From: an uncultured Anaerolineales bacterium
Lineage (GTDB): Bacteria; Chloroflexota; Anaerolineae; Anaerolineales; UBA6663
DNA: 64,000 nucleotides
Reading direction: 5' to 3'
Assembly (NCBI GenBank): GCA_937952305.1
Contig: CALFZO010000166.1
Coordinates: forward strand, 1 to 64,000
This document shows positions 1-10,198 of this stretch, in pieces (positions within the stretch are counted from its first letter, which is position 1; the number at the start of each line of letters is the position of its first letter). The notes under the pieces were generated by a model. The model did no database searches. It had not been told where the DNA came from and saw nothing but the letters and a program-made list of their open reading frames with translations. A program made the translations under genes and the position numbers.

Positions 1-1081
1 TTGGGGCAGCGACGTGATCGGCTCCACCGTCAGCTTCAGGCCCTTCTCCTGGATGACACCCGAAGACAGCGTGTGCCCGGCGTCGGCCAGCGTCGTCGAG
101 AGATCCACGTCCGTCAAGCGGACATGGTCGCCGGCTTCAATCTGCACCAGGGACAGCAGCCCTTCCATCCACTGCCAGATGCGGTCCCACAGGCGCACCA
201 GCCGCTGGATCAACTCGCCGGTGCGGCCGACCTTGGCCTCCGGCACGTCGTTGAGCTCGGCCAGGGCGATGATGGCCTGCGCCAGCGGGAAGCGGATCTT
301 GCCGGCGGCCTCGGTGAGCATGTGCATCTTGAGGTCGTCCAGACGCTTCAAGTGCGTGACGTCGCGCAGGACCATCACCCAGCCTTCGCGGTTGTCCGGC
401 TGGGCCAGGGTGGTCAGGCTGATCATCAAGACGAGATTGTCACCCCAGGGCACTTCCATCGTCGCCGGGCGGCGGCCGCCAACCGACTGCCAGTTCTGCA
501 CCAGCGTCGCCAAAGAGGGCGGCAAGCGGCCGGCGCTCGGCTGGCTGGTGAGTTCCGGCTGGCGCAGCAGCCGGGCGGCGGCCGGGTTGATCACGGTCAG
601 CGCGCCTTCGGCGTCGGCGGCAATGATGGCGTCGCCGGTATGGGCGATGATCGCCTGGAGGCGGTCGGCCTCCAGCGCCAGCTTGGCCTGCAGCTCCTCG
701 CGTTCCAGGCGCAGGCGCCGGTGCGCGGCCGCGCGCTCCACAGCCACCGACAGCTCGCCGATGACTTCCAGCGGCTTGAGCAGGTAATCGTAGGCGCCGT
801 CAGCGCGCATCGCCGAGATGGCGGTCTCCAGCGTCGCCGCGGCCGTGATCACCACCACCTGCAGGTGATCTTCGAATTTGCGGACCTCGCGGATCAGCTC
901 CAGCCCGCTCATGTTCGGCATCATCAGGTCGGTGACCATGACCGCGAACGGGCCGCGTCCCCGCAGGATCTGCAAGGCCTCCAGGCCATCGCGGGCTACT
1001 TCCACGGTGTAGCCGCGGCGCTGGAGGTGCGTCGCCATCAAGCTGCGAAAGGCGTCGTTATCGTCTACAACCAGGACGCGT

Positions 1082-1092
<11 letters not shown>
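1..1092 (-). CDS. Receiver-PAS-kinase-like protein with degenerate H-box (partial, C-terminus beyond window)
   Basis: The start ATG (1092-1090) overlaps the 3' end of the upstream sensor kinase gene by 11 bases, so the two are probably co-translated. About 364 residues are visible. Residues 4-120 are a CheY-like receiver: acidic pair in VLVVDDND, phospho-acceptor Asp in VMVTDLMMP, and the Thr and Lys positions in VVITA and YLLKPLE. A PAS-like domain follows (about 145-248). Residues 249-290 align without gaps to a HisKA dimerisation helix, but the phospho-acceptor His is Gly264 (EAAGKIRFPL where SHELRTPL is expected). Downstream sequence looks like the lead-in to a HATPase domain, which is cut by the window edge. 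Family membership is clear; loss of autophosphorylation is inference. Confidence 0.8.
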
Positions 1093-3118
<2,026 letters not shown>

Positions 3119-3402
3119 AACATTACCTAACGTCCACGATCCTAGGACCCGGCGTTGGCTTACACTTGTACGCCTCGACCATCGTATTCTACACCAACCT
3201 AATTAAGGATCAGTTGGAGGCTCAATAGAATCAACCAAAGGTCCTACTCGACGGGGCGCCCTCCGGCCGAAGTATTGTTGGGGAATCGCTGGTTTTGACC
3301 CGGCGCTGGCTTCTCAGCTGGGCGGCTGGCTGGCTGGCCTGGCCAGAACCAGTCGAATCATACTCATAATCTGGAAATGCGCCTCTATCAGCCCACGGCG
3401 GT
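3119..3402. other. Intergenic region, no gene seen
   Basis: This is the longest non-coding gap in the window (284 bases), between the 3' end of the transporter gene and the 5' end of the sensor kinase gene, both on the minus strand. Open frames crossing it are short and show no recognisable protein. It should hold the promoter of the kinase operon. A short GGCTGG-type run occurs near 3330. Confidence 0.6.
3186..3191 (-). promoter_or_regulatory. Possible -10 element for the sensor kinase operon
   Basis: The minus strand reads TAGAAT here, 68 nt before the GTG at 3118. The best -35 candidate is CTGATC at 3213-3208 with a 16-nt spacer, which is a weak match. The call rests mostly on the hexamer and its position. 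Confidence 0.3.
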
Positions 3403-4662
3403 CTAGCGCAGGCGCAGGGCCACCCACAGCGCCAGGGCATTGGCGACCAACGCCACGCCCAGCAGGGCCGCAAAGCCGAAAGTTGCCACAACCACGCCGC
3501 TCAGGCCGGTGGACAGGAGCGCGAGGCCCAGAAGCGAATTGGTGAAGCCCAGGTACAGGGAGCGGGCCTCGACCGGCGCGATCTCGAGCAGCAGCGGCTG
3601 CGTGGACACGCCCAGCCCGGACTCGCGCACACCGGCCAGCGCATAAGCTGGCAGCAGCCAGGCCGCCGCAACCGCCGGCGCCAGCGGCTGCCACCACGCG
3701 GTGACGAGCAGAGCCGCCACCGTCGCCGACATCAGCAGCCCGGCCAGGGTAGCGGCCCTCAGGATGCCGCGGTTGCCCAGCCGGGCAGCGAACCGGCCAA
3801 ACACGACATTGGCCGCCAGGCTGGTGACCGTGTACGTGGCCAGATAGGCACCCACCATCGCCAATGACCCGCCCAGCCGGGTTTGCACATAGACCGCAAA
3901 GAAGGGTACGGCCGCCCCCGCCACCATCAGGCAGGCGCGCCAGGCCAGGAAGCGGCGGTAGGCGGCATCGCCGCGCAGGATGGCCCAGCCGCGGCGGACC
4001 TGGCTCCACACAGTGGCGCGCGGCTGGACGACCGGGTCAGGCGGTTCGGCAATCGCACTGAAGGTCCACAGCCCGGCCACCGCAAACGGGAGACCGAGGC
4101 CGAACAGCCAGCCGAAATTCTCCGGGAACTCCAACCCGAGCTGCTGATCCAGCAAGCCGCGCACCACGCCCGCCGCCCCCAGGGCCGCCAGGCCGCCCAG
4201 GAAGAGGCGCCAGGCGAAGAAGACAGCCCGCCGGTTGGGCGGGATGGTCTTGCCGACGACCTCCATGAAAGCCAGGCCGCCGGCCCCGCTGGCCAGGGCG
4301 TACAGGCCGAAAGTCCCGAAGAAAGCCGCCAACAGCCAGCCCGGATCACGGATCACGAAGACGGCCGCCGCCATCGCCGCCCAGGCGCCGGCTCGCAACA
4401 ACGCCGTGCGGCGGTAAAGGCCCAGCTTGTGCGGAAGACTCTGGACATAGCCCGACAACCACACCTGGGGCAAGAACCAGCCGCCATCGCGCAGCGGGGC
4501 CACCAGGCCGATCAGAATGGGCGAGTCGGTGAGGCGGCTGACGAAGGCCACCAGGACCAGGGTCGGGTCGATCAGCGTTTCCGCCAGGGTGAAGAACAGG
4601 CCGTTCAGCACGCCCAACACGAAGTTGCGCGCGCCGGTCTGGGCGGGCCGGAAGGGGATCAC
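3403..4662 (-). CDS. Major facilitator superfamily-type transporter
   Basis: About 419 residues in roughly twelve hydrophobic segments, arranged as two halves around a cytoplasmic loop (near residues 195-225, ERPPDP/QVRRGW region). The pattern fits an MFS permease of the DHA/YfkF-like kind, but no diagnostic substrate motif was seen. I place the start at GTG 4662, not at the ATG at 4680: the minus strand carries TATACT at 4676-4671, inside the longer reading frame, so an mRNA made from it could not contain that ATG. With the GTG start the message would be nearly leaderless. It stands alone, divergent from the kinase locus. Confidence 0.8.
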   Translation of the reverse strand: MIPFRPAQTGARNFVLGVLNGLFFTLAETLIDPTLVLVAFVSRLTDSPILIGLVAPLRDGGWFLPQVWLSGYVQSLPHKLGLYRRTALLRAGAWAAMAAAVFVIRDPGWLLAAFFGTFGLYALASGAGGLAFMEVVGKTIPPNRRAVFFAWRLFLGGLAALGAAGVVRGLLDQQLGLEFPENFGWLFGLGLPFAVAGLWTFSAIAEPPDPVVQPRATVWSQVRRGWAILRGDAAYRRFLAWRACLMVAGAAVPFFAVYVQTRLGGSLAMVGAYLATYTVTSLAANVVFGRFAARLGNRGILRAATLAGLLMSATVAALLVTAWWQPLAPAVAAAWLLPAYALAGVRESGLGVSTQPLLLEIAPVEARSLYLGFTNSLLGLALLSTGLSGVVVATFGFAALLGVALVANALALWVALRLR

Positions 4663-4670
4663 AGCCGCCG

Positions 4671-4676
4671 AGTATA
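4671..4676 (-). promoter_or_regulatory. -10 element of a probable leaderless promoter (transporter gene)
   Basis: TATACT on the minus strand ends 8 nt before the GTG at 4662, so the expected transcription start falls on or next to the start codon. The -35 region around 4694-4699 (TCGGAC) is poor. One of four such arrangements in the window. Confidence 0.5.
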
Positions 4677-4719
4677 GCATGGTGCCCTGGCCCGTCCGAC
4701 CTATTTCCTACACTTTGGA

Positions 4720-4748
4720 TTGCGCCCCATCCGGGTCACCGCTATAAT
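4720..4748 (+). promoter_or_regulatory. Sigma70-type promoter of the Ser/Thr kinase locus
   Basis: TTGCGC (4720-4725), a 17-nt spacer, then a perfect TATAAT (4743-4748). Transcription would start near 4755, leaving a leader of about 55 nt before the ATG at 4810. The promoter overlaps in-frame TTG and ATG codons at 4720 and 4747 and so rules them out as starts. Confidence 0.75.
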
Positions 4749-4809
4749 GGTCGGACACTTTCACGGAGCCGCCGGCGCTGTGTTTGACACTCACAAGATA
4801 ACCCGCTCG

Positions 4810-6747
4810 ATGTCGACGCGCATGCAGGGCCAAGGCGACAGCAGCCTGAAGCCCGGGGCCGTCCTCCAGAACCGCTATTCCATCATCCGGGTCCTTGGCG
4901 TCGGCGGCATGGGCTCGGTCTACCAGGCCCGTGACCTGCGCTTCCCCAACGCCACCAAGTTCGTGGCCGTCAAAGAGATCATCAATATTGCGGACCCGAG
5001 CATGCGCGAGATGGTGGTCCGCATCTTCGAACGCGAGGCCAATACCCTGGCCTCGCTCGACCACCCCGCCATCCCCAAGATCTACGATTACTTCAACCAG
5101 GGCGACCGCTCCTTCCTGGTCATGGAGTTCATCGACGGCAAAGACCTGGAAACGTACGTCAATGACTCGTCGGAAATGCTGAATGAGGAGCACGTGGTCG
5201 AGTGGGCGATTGAGCTCTGCGACGTGCTCTCCTACCTGCACAACCATAAGACCAAAGACAGCCAGGCCGAACCCATCATCTTCCGCGACCTCAAGCCGTC
5301 TAACCTGATGCTGGATCAGCACGGCAGCATCCGGCTGATCGACTTTGGCATCGCCCGCAACTACCAGGCCGGCCAGAAGGGCACCATGATCGGCACCGAG
5401 GGCTACTCGCCGCCCGAGCAGTATCGGGGCGAATCCAGCCCGGCCGGCGACATCTACGCCCTGGGGGCCACGCTGCACCATCTGCTCACCAAGCAGGACC
5501 CGCGCATCGAGCCGCCCTTCTCGTTCTCGGAACGGCCAGTGCGCAAGGCCAACCCGAACGTGAGCATGGAGTTGGAGGCCATCATCAACACGGCCCTCAA
5601 CTACAACCCGGCCGACCGCTTCCCCAACGCCCAGGCGATGAAGGAAGCCCTGGTGGCCCTGCGCCGGCGCAGTTCCGGGATGCTCAGCCGCCCGCTGGGC
5701 ACCGGCCGCCTCGACCTGGGCAACCTGGGCAAGGCGGGCGAGAGCACGGCCAGCCCAACGACGAGCGCGTCCGCCACCCCAGCCCGGGCCGAGGTCACCC
5801 CGCTGTGGGTTTTCAAGTGCGAGGACGAGGTCCGCGGCAGCCCGGTCGTCGGCAACGGCCTGGTCTTCGTCGGCGCTTACGACAACAACCTGTACGCGGT
5901 GACCGCTGCGGATGGCAAGCTGCTGTGGAAATACGCCACCGACGGCGGCCTGCCGGGCTCGCCGGCCATCCACCAGGACATCGTCTACATCGGCTCGGAA
6001 GACCGGCGGCTGCACGCCGTCTCGGCCAAGGCCGGCAAACTGCAGTGGACGTACTACGCCGACGCGCCTATCCGCTCCTCGCCGCGCGTGGCCGAGAACC
6101 ACGTCTTCATCGGCGCGGACGATCATTACCTGCACGCCGTCAACACCGCCACGGGGCGCAAGGCCTGGCGTTTCCAAGCCAATGACGCCGTGCGCTGCCG
6201 CCCGGCCGTCACCAACGACCGCCTGTTCTTCGGCTGCGAAAGCGGCGAGTTCTACGCCATCGATCTGCGCGGCGAACGCAAGTGGCACTTCAAGGCCAAA
6301 CGCGGGATCACGTCGTCGCCGCTGCTGGCCAATAACACCCTGTACGTCGGGTCGCTGGATGGCATGGTCTACGCGCTGGATGCCAGCTCCGGCTGGACGA
6401 TCTGGCGTTTCCGCACCAACAAACCGATCCTGTCCTCGCCCGCGATCGACGGCAATCTGCTGCTGATCGGCTCAGCCGACAATTACCTGTACGCCGTCGA
6501 CGTCCGCACCGGCCGCGAGGCCTGGAAGTTCCAGGCCGAAGGGCAGTTGAACTCGTCGCCGGCGGTCGGCAAGGGCGTGGTCTACATCGGCTCGGTGGAC
6601 GGCTCCGTCTACGCCATCGAGACCGCCAACGGCAAACTACGCTGGCGCTTCAAGTCCGGCGGACCGGTGACGTCGTCGCCCACGCTGGCCAACGACATTG
6701 TCTACATCGGTTCGTTTGATCATTGCCTGTACGCGCTCACGGCTTAG
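4810..6747 (+). CDS. Soluble Ser/Thr protein kinase fused to a PQQ-type beta-propeller
   Basis: 645 residues. Residues 23-285 are a PknB-like kinase: Gly-rich loop LGVGGMGSV, ATP-anchoring Lys55 (VAVKEI), catalytic loop FRDLKPSN with Asp160 (Phe replaces the usual His of HRD), and DFG at 178-180. A low-complexity linker (286-330) leads straight into eight repeats of the SP..-YIGS-D-LYAV-G--W type (331-645). The N-terminal half-blade PLWVFK can close with the last repeat, as in eight-bladed PQQ/Trp-docking propellers. No transmembrane helix separates the domains, so the propeller should be cytoplasmic, unlike PknB-type receptors. The PP2C gene follows after 8 bases. The ATG lies downstream of the promoter at 4720-4748; no clear ribosome-binding site is visible. 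Confidence 0.92.
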   Translation: MSTRMQGQGDSSLKPGAVLQNRYSIIRVLGVGGMGSVYQARDLRFPNATKFVAVKEIINIADPSMREMVVRIFEREANTLASLDHPAIPKIYDYFNQGDRSFLVMEFIDGKDLETYVNDSSEMLNEEHVVEWAIELCDVLSYLHNHKTKDSQAEPIIFRDLKPSNLMLDQHGSIRLIDFGIARNYQAGQKGTMIGTEGYSPPEQYRGESSPAGDIYALGATLHHLLTKQDPRIEPPFSFSERPVRKANPNVSMELEAIINTALNYNPADRFPNAQAMKEALVALRRRSSGMLSRPLGTGRLDLGNLGKAGESTASPTTSASATPARAEVTPLWVFKCEDEVRGSPVVGNGLVFVGAYDNNLYAVTAADGKLLWKYATDGGLPGSPAIHQDIVYIGSEDRRLHAVSAKAGKLQWTYYADAPIRSSPRVAENHVFIGADDHYLHAVNTATGRKAWRFQANDAVRCRPAVTNDRLFFGCESGEFYAIDLRGERKWHFKAKRGITSSPLLANNTLYVGSLDGMVYALDASSGWTIWRFRTNKPILSSPAIDGNLLLIGSADNYLYAVDVRTGREAWKFQAEGQLNSSPAVGKGVVYIGSVDGSVYAIETANGKLRWRFKSGGPVTSSPTLANDIVYIGSFDHCLYALTA

Positions 6748-6755
6748 TCCCGGAG

Positions 6756-7700
6756 ATGGTCGTGGTCGAATTCTTCAAGAATCTGTTCCGTCCGAAGGAG
6801 CCCCTGGCCGCCCCCGGGGTTGGCTCGGCCGTCCGCCCCAGCGACCCGGATGCGACAGTGCCGCTGCCCGACCTCGGCAGCCGGCCGTCGCCGGACTCGC
6901 TCAAAAGCAAGCTGCCGCCGCCGTCGCGTTCGCGCTTCACGGTGGGCACCGCCCAGGACGTGGGCATGGTGCGTCCGCACAACGAGGACGTCCTGCTGAC
7001 ATTCACCGGGGAGCTGAACGGCCTGGAGCCGATGCCCAATCTCGGCCTGTTTATCGTGGCCGACGGCATGGGCGGCCACTCGCTCGGTGAACGCGCCAGT
7101 GCGCTGGCGGCGCGCTCCATCGCCCAGGTGGCGCTGCAGCAAATCCTGCCGTCGCTGCTGGCCGACCCGGCCGGCGACGTGGAACGCCCGCTGCTGACCG
7201 AAGTGATGGAGTCCGCGGTGGCGGCCGCCAACCGCACCGTGGTGGCCGGCGTACCCGAAGGCGGCACCACCCTGACCAGCGCGCTGATCATCGGCGACCA
7301 GCTGGTCCTGTGCCACGTCGGCGACACGCGCGGTTACCTGATCACCGACAACCATTTCGAGCAGCTCACGCGCGACCACTCACTCGTCCAGCGCCTGAAG
7401 GAGCTCGGCCAGATCACCGACGACGAAGCCGCCGTCCACCCGCAGCGCAGCGTGCTCTACCGGGCCGTGGGCCAGGGTGACGGGCTGGAGGTCGACGTGA
7501 TTTCGCGCCGGCTGACGCCGGGCACGCTGCTCCTGATCTGTTCGGATGGCCTGTGGAGCCTGGTGCCGGACACCCTGCTGCTGGAGATCATCCGGCAGGC
7601 CACCAGCCTCCAGGCCGCCTGCGACGCGATGGTGAAAGCCGCCAATGACGCCGGCGGACCCGATAACATCACGGTCGTCATTGTGCAGATGCCGGGCTGA
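6756..7700 (+). CDS. PP2C-family Ser/Thr protein phosphatase
   Basis: 314 residues. After a Pro-rich N-terminal extension of about 60 residues comes a PPM/PP2C domain with the metal-binding motifs VRPHNEDV, VADGMGGH, VGDTRGYL, CSDGLW and GGPDNITVV. It should hydrolyse phospho-Ser/Thr using Mn2+ or Mg2+ and is the obvious antagonist of the kinase encoded 8 bases upstream. The start may instead be GTG at 6762: GGAG at 6752-6755 touches the ATG but sits 6 nt before that GTG. No membrane segment. A 163-base gap separates it from the next gene. Confidence 0.93.
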   Translation: MVVVEFFKNLFRPKEPLAAPGVGSAVRPSDPDATVPLPDLGSRPSPDSLKSKLPPPSRSRFTVGTAQDVGMVRPHNEDVLLTFTGELNGLEPMPNLGLFIVADGMGGHSLGERASALAARSIAQVALQQILPSLLADPAGDVERPLLTEVMESAVAAANRTVVAGVPEGGTTLTSALIIGDQLVLCHVGDTRGYLITDNHFEQLTRDHSLVQRLKELGQITDDEAAVHPQRSVLYRAVGQGDGLEVDVISRRLTPGTLLLICSDGLWSLVPDTLLLEIIRQATSLQAACDAMVKAANDAGGPDNITVVIVQMPG

Positions 7701-7863
7701 GGCCCGGACCGGCGGCCGGTTGGAGCCAAGCGCCCCCGGGGGTGGTGCGCTGGCCGCCACACCGCCGTGGATTCCCGCCGGACGCCGGCGCCGCAGCGCC
7801 TGAGCCCGGCGAATCGAAATTGATGAACCACCACCACGTTCTGCTCGGCTAACTCCGTGGCGT

Positions 7864-9351
7864 ATGCCCAACGCTGACCTGTACGGCTTGCTCGGCATCC
7901 CGGCGTCCGCGACCCCGGACGACATCAAGCTCGCCTACCGCGGGGCGGCCCGCCGCTTTCACCCTGACACCAACGGCGGCCCGGGCGCTACGGAAGAATT
8001 CAAGCTCATCGCCGAAGCGCACGCCATCCTGAGCGACCCGGCCCAGCGCGCCCGTTATGACGCCAGCCTGAAACAGGGCAGCCCCGGGCCGGCGCTGGCG
8101 CTGCGCTCCCTGCTCAGCCGCGAGAAGGTCCCGGTCCTGGCTGAGCCCCAGGTCGTCTATGCGCTGGTGGACGTCCGCCCCACCCTGCCGGCGGGCGAAA
8201 TCCCCACGCCGCCCATCAACCTCTCCCTGGTCATCGACCGCTCCACCTCGATGCAGGGCGACCGGCTCGACCAGGTCAAGACCGCGGTCGCCCAGTTGAT
8301 CGACAGCCTGCGCGAGAACGACACGCTGGCCGTGATCACGTTCAGCGACAAGGCCGAGGTGATCGTCTCGCCCCAGCGCAGCACGCCCGAGCAGAAGACG
8401 ATGGCCAAGGCCAAGGTCAGCACCATCCACGCGGCCGGCGGCACCGAGATCCTGCGCGGCCTCCTGCGCGGCCTGATGGAGCTGCACCAGCACCTCAGCC
8501 CGAGTTCGGTCAACCATCTGATGCTGCTGACCGACGGGCAGACCTACGGCGACGAGGGCGACTGCCAATTGCTGGCGGCGCTGGCCGCCGCCGACGGCGT
8601 CTCCCTCAGCGGTCTCGGGCTGGGCGACGAGTGGAACGACAAGTTCCTGGATGAGCTCGCCAGCGCCACCGGCGGCTCCACGGCTTTCCTGGCGGCGCCG
8701 GATCAGGTGGCCAAATTCCTGCAAGACAAAGTCCGCGGGCTCGGCGCCGCGTTCGGCGAGCGCCTGGCCCTGCGCATCCTGCCGGACCAAGGCGTCAAGC
8801 TGCTCCAGGCTTACCGGGTAGCGCCCGAGCCCGGCCCGCTGGCGGTGGACGAGTCGCCGCTGTTGATCGGCAGCCTGCCCAAGGAGCGGAGCCTGAGCCT
8901 GCTGCTCAAGTTCCTGCTGCCGCCGATCAGCGAAGGCCCGCGCCCGATCGCGCGGCTGGCCCTGTACGGCGACGTGCTCAGCCTGAACCGGCGCGGCGAA
9001 CGCGCCACCGAAGACCTGGCCGTGACGGCGCTCGCCAGCTTCCAGGCGGTGGCGCCGCCGCCGGCGCTGGTGGACGCGCTCAGCAAGCTCTCGCAGTACA
9101 CGCTCCAGGAGCGGGCCTGGCAGAAGGCGGCCTCCGGCGATATCGGCGGCGCGACCCGCCTGCTTTCCACCCTGGGCACCCGCCTGCTCTCGGCCGGCCA
9201 GGCCGACCTGGCCAAAATGGCGATCGCCGAAGCCAAGCGCCTGGAGCGCACGCACACCCTGTCTGAGGACGCCAAGAAGCGCATCAAGTACGGGACGCGG
9301 GCATTGATGCTGCCCGCCCCGGCTTCCGGCTCCGGCCGCCTGCATTCATGA
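7864..9351 (+). CDS. J-domain / von Willebrand factor A fusion protein
   Basis: 495 residues. Residues 4-69 form a DnaJ J domain with the HPD tripeptide at 33-35, the element that stimulates Hsp70 ATPase. No Gly/Phe region or zinc domain follows, so this is not a canonical DnaJ. Residues 117-290 are a vWA domain with a complete MIDAS metal site: DRSTS at 125-129, Thr194 (GGTE) and Asp224 (TDGQT). The last 200 residues are a mixed beta then helical region of the sort seen after bacterial vWA domains. The 3' end overlaps the FHA gene by 4 bases (ATGA), pointing to coupled translation. Likely role: a metal-dependent docking protein that brings DnaK to partners handled by the kinase/phosphatase pair (inference). 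Confidence 0.9.
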   Translation: MPNADLYGLLGIPASATPDDIKLAYRGAARRFHPDTNGGPGATEEFKLIAEAHAILSDPAQRARYDASLKQGSPGPALALRSLLSREKVPVLAEPQVVYALVDVRPTLPAGEIPTPPINLSLVIDRSTSMQGDRLDQVKTAVAQLIDSLRENDTLAVITFSDKAEVIVSPQRSTPEQKTMAKAKVSTIHAAGGTEILRGLLRGLMELHQHLSPSSVNHLMLLTDGQTYGDEGDCQLLAALAAADGVSLSGLGLGDEWNDKFLDELASATGGSTAFLAAPDQVAKFLQDKVRGLGAAFGERLALRILPDQGVKLLQAYRVAPEPGPLAVDESPLLIGSLPKERSLSLLLKFLLPPISEGPRPIARLALYGDVLSLNRRGERATEDLAVTALASFQAVAPPPALVDALSKLSQYTLQERAWQKAASGDIGGATRLLSTLGTRLLSAGQADLAKMAIAEAKRLERTHTLSEDAKKRIKYGTRALMLPAPASGSGRLHS

Positions 9352-9857
9352 TTACGTGTCTGGCCTGCCGCAACCAGGAATACGAAGGCGAGCTCTTCTG
9401 CTCCAACTGCGGCGCGCGCCTGTGGGGCGCGAGCGGCGAGACGCTGCCGACAATCACGTTCGACACCAACCGGCTGCGCGAGATCTCCAAGCCGCTGGCC
9501 ACCACGGCGACGACCGGCCACGACCTGAAGCCCGGCCAGATCGCCATCAGCGTCACCGGCACCGGGCAGAGCGTCCTGCTGGAGAGCCGGCCCGAGTACG
9601 TCATCGGCCGGGAGGGCCAGGAGCAGGATGTTCCGGACGTCAACCTGGGACCGTTCGGGGCGCGCGAGAAGGGCGTCTCGCGCAAACACGCCGTGCTGCG
9701 GGTGGACCGGCGTCAGCTGCTGCTGCTGGATCTGGGCAGCTCCAATGGGACCTGGCTCAACGGCTCCCAACTCGCGCCGCAGGAGCCGATCCGCCTGGAG
9801 AGCGGCGACGAGATCCGGCTAGGCAAGCTGCTCCTGAAAGTGTTCTTCAATTTATGA
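9348..9857 (+). CDS. Zinc-ribbon / FHA domain protein
   Basis: 169 residues. The N-terminus is a zinc ribbon with Cys4, Cys7, Cys18 and Cys21 (two CxxC pairs). A linker of about 55 residues leads to an FHA domain (about 78-169) with the phosphothreonine-reading residues in place: GRE, SRKH, and GSSNGTWLNG. The FHA domain is expected to bind a threonine phosphorylated by the kinase at 4810-6747. The start overlaps the stop of the J-vWA gene. Same architecture class as Fha/GarA-like scaffolds, but with its own zinc module. Confidence 0.9.
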   Translation: MITCLACRNQEYEGELFCSNCGARLWGASGETLPTITFDTNRLREISKPLATTATTGHDLKPGQIAISVTGTGQSVLLESRPEYVIGREGQEQDVPDVNLGPFGAREKGVSRKHAVLRVDRRQLLLLDLGSSNGTWLNGSQLAPQEPIRLESGDEIRLGKLLLKVFFNL

Positions 9858-9893
9858 CCCCGTGGGGGCGGTGTCACACGAGCGGAGACCGAC

Positions 9894-10136
9894 ATGGCCA
9901 TCCAAGTCCTGATCCACATTGCCAATGAAGACCCGATCCTGGGCGAGCTGGAAAAGCTGCCGGCGTCCACGGACCTGATGGTCATGGTGCTCAACCCGCG
10001 CGCCCGCGACAACAAAGACTTGCGCTACCTGGCCCCGAACGTGACCCAGGTGATTTGGCCGATGACCCGGATCACGTTCATCGAAATCATGCCCGCCGCC
10101 GACGAAGAGAAGCTGGTGGGCTTCGTGCGCGAATGA
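9894..10136 (+). CDS. Unrecognised 80-residue protein
   Basis: A clean small gene preceded by GCGGAGA at a good distance from the ATG, 36 bases after the FHA gene and in the same direction. The product is 80 residues, has no membrane segment, and looks like a small alpha/beta protein with hydrophobic strands (IQVLIHIA, LMVMVLNP, VTQVIWP). I do not recognise the family. Position suggests co-expression with the phospho-signalling genes. Its stop codon lies inside the first unit of the palindromic repeat at 10134-10161. Confidence 0.7.
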   Translation: MAIQVLIHIANEDPILGELEKLPASTDLMVMVLNPRARDNKDLRYLAPNVTQVIWPMTRITFIEIMPAADEEKLVGFVRE

Positions 10137-10161
10137 CGCGGCCGCGGGTGACGCGGCCGCG
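10134..10161. repeat. Tandem palindromic repeat, 13 nt x 2
   Basis: TGACGCGGCCGCG occurs at 10134-10146 and again at 10149-10161, a 15-base period. Each copy contains the 10-nt palindrome CGCGGCCGCG. It sits 38 bases upstream of the response-regulator ATG, where an operator would be expected. Function is inferred from position only. Confidence 0.6.
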
Positions 10162-10198
10162 CATCAGCGGCGAACACTGCGCCTCCCTGGTCTGAGCT

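Noticed and set aside
3231..3491. An 86-codon minus-strand frame at the end of the transporter gene
   Set aside because: It overlaps the transporter 3' end in another frame, has a Trp/Arg/Pro-rich composition and no ribosome-binding site.
4720..4809. Upstream starts (TTG 4720, ATG 4747) for the Ser/Thr kinase
   Set aside because: They lie within the -35 and -10 boxes of its promoter and could not be on the mRNA.
4720..9857. Naming the kinase-PP2C-vWA set as a tellurite-resistance or type VI secretion regulator
   Set aside because: No Ter or type VI secretion gene is in the window; only the module combination is shared.
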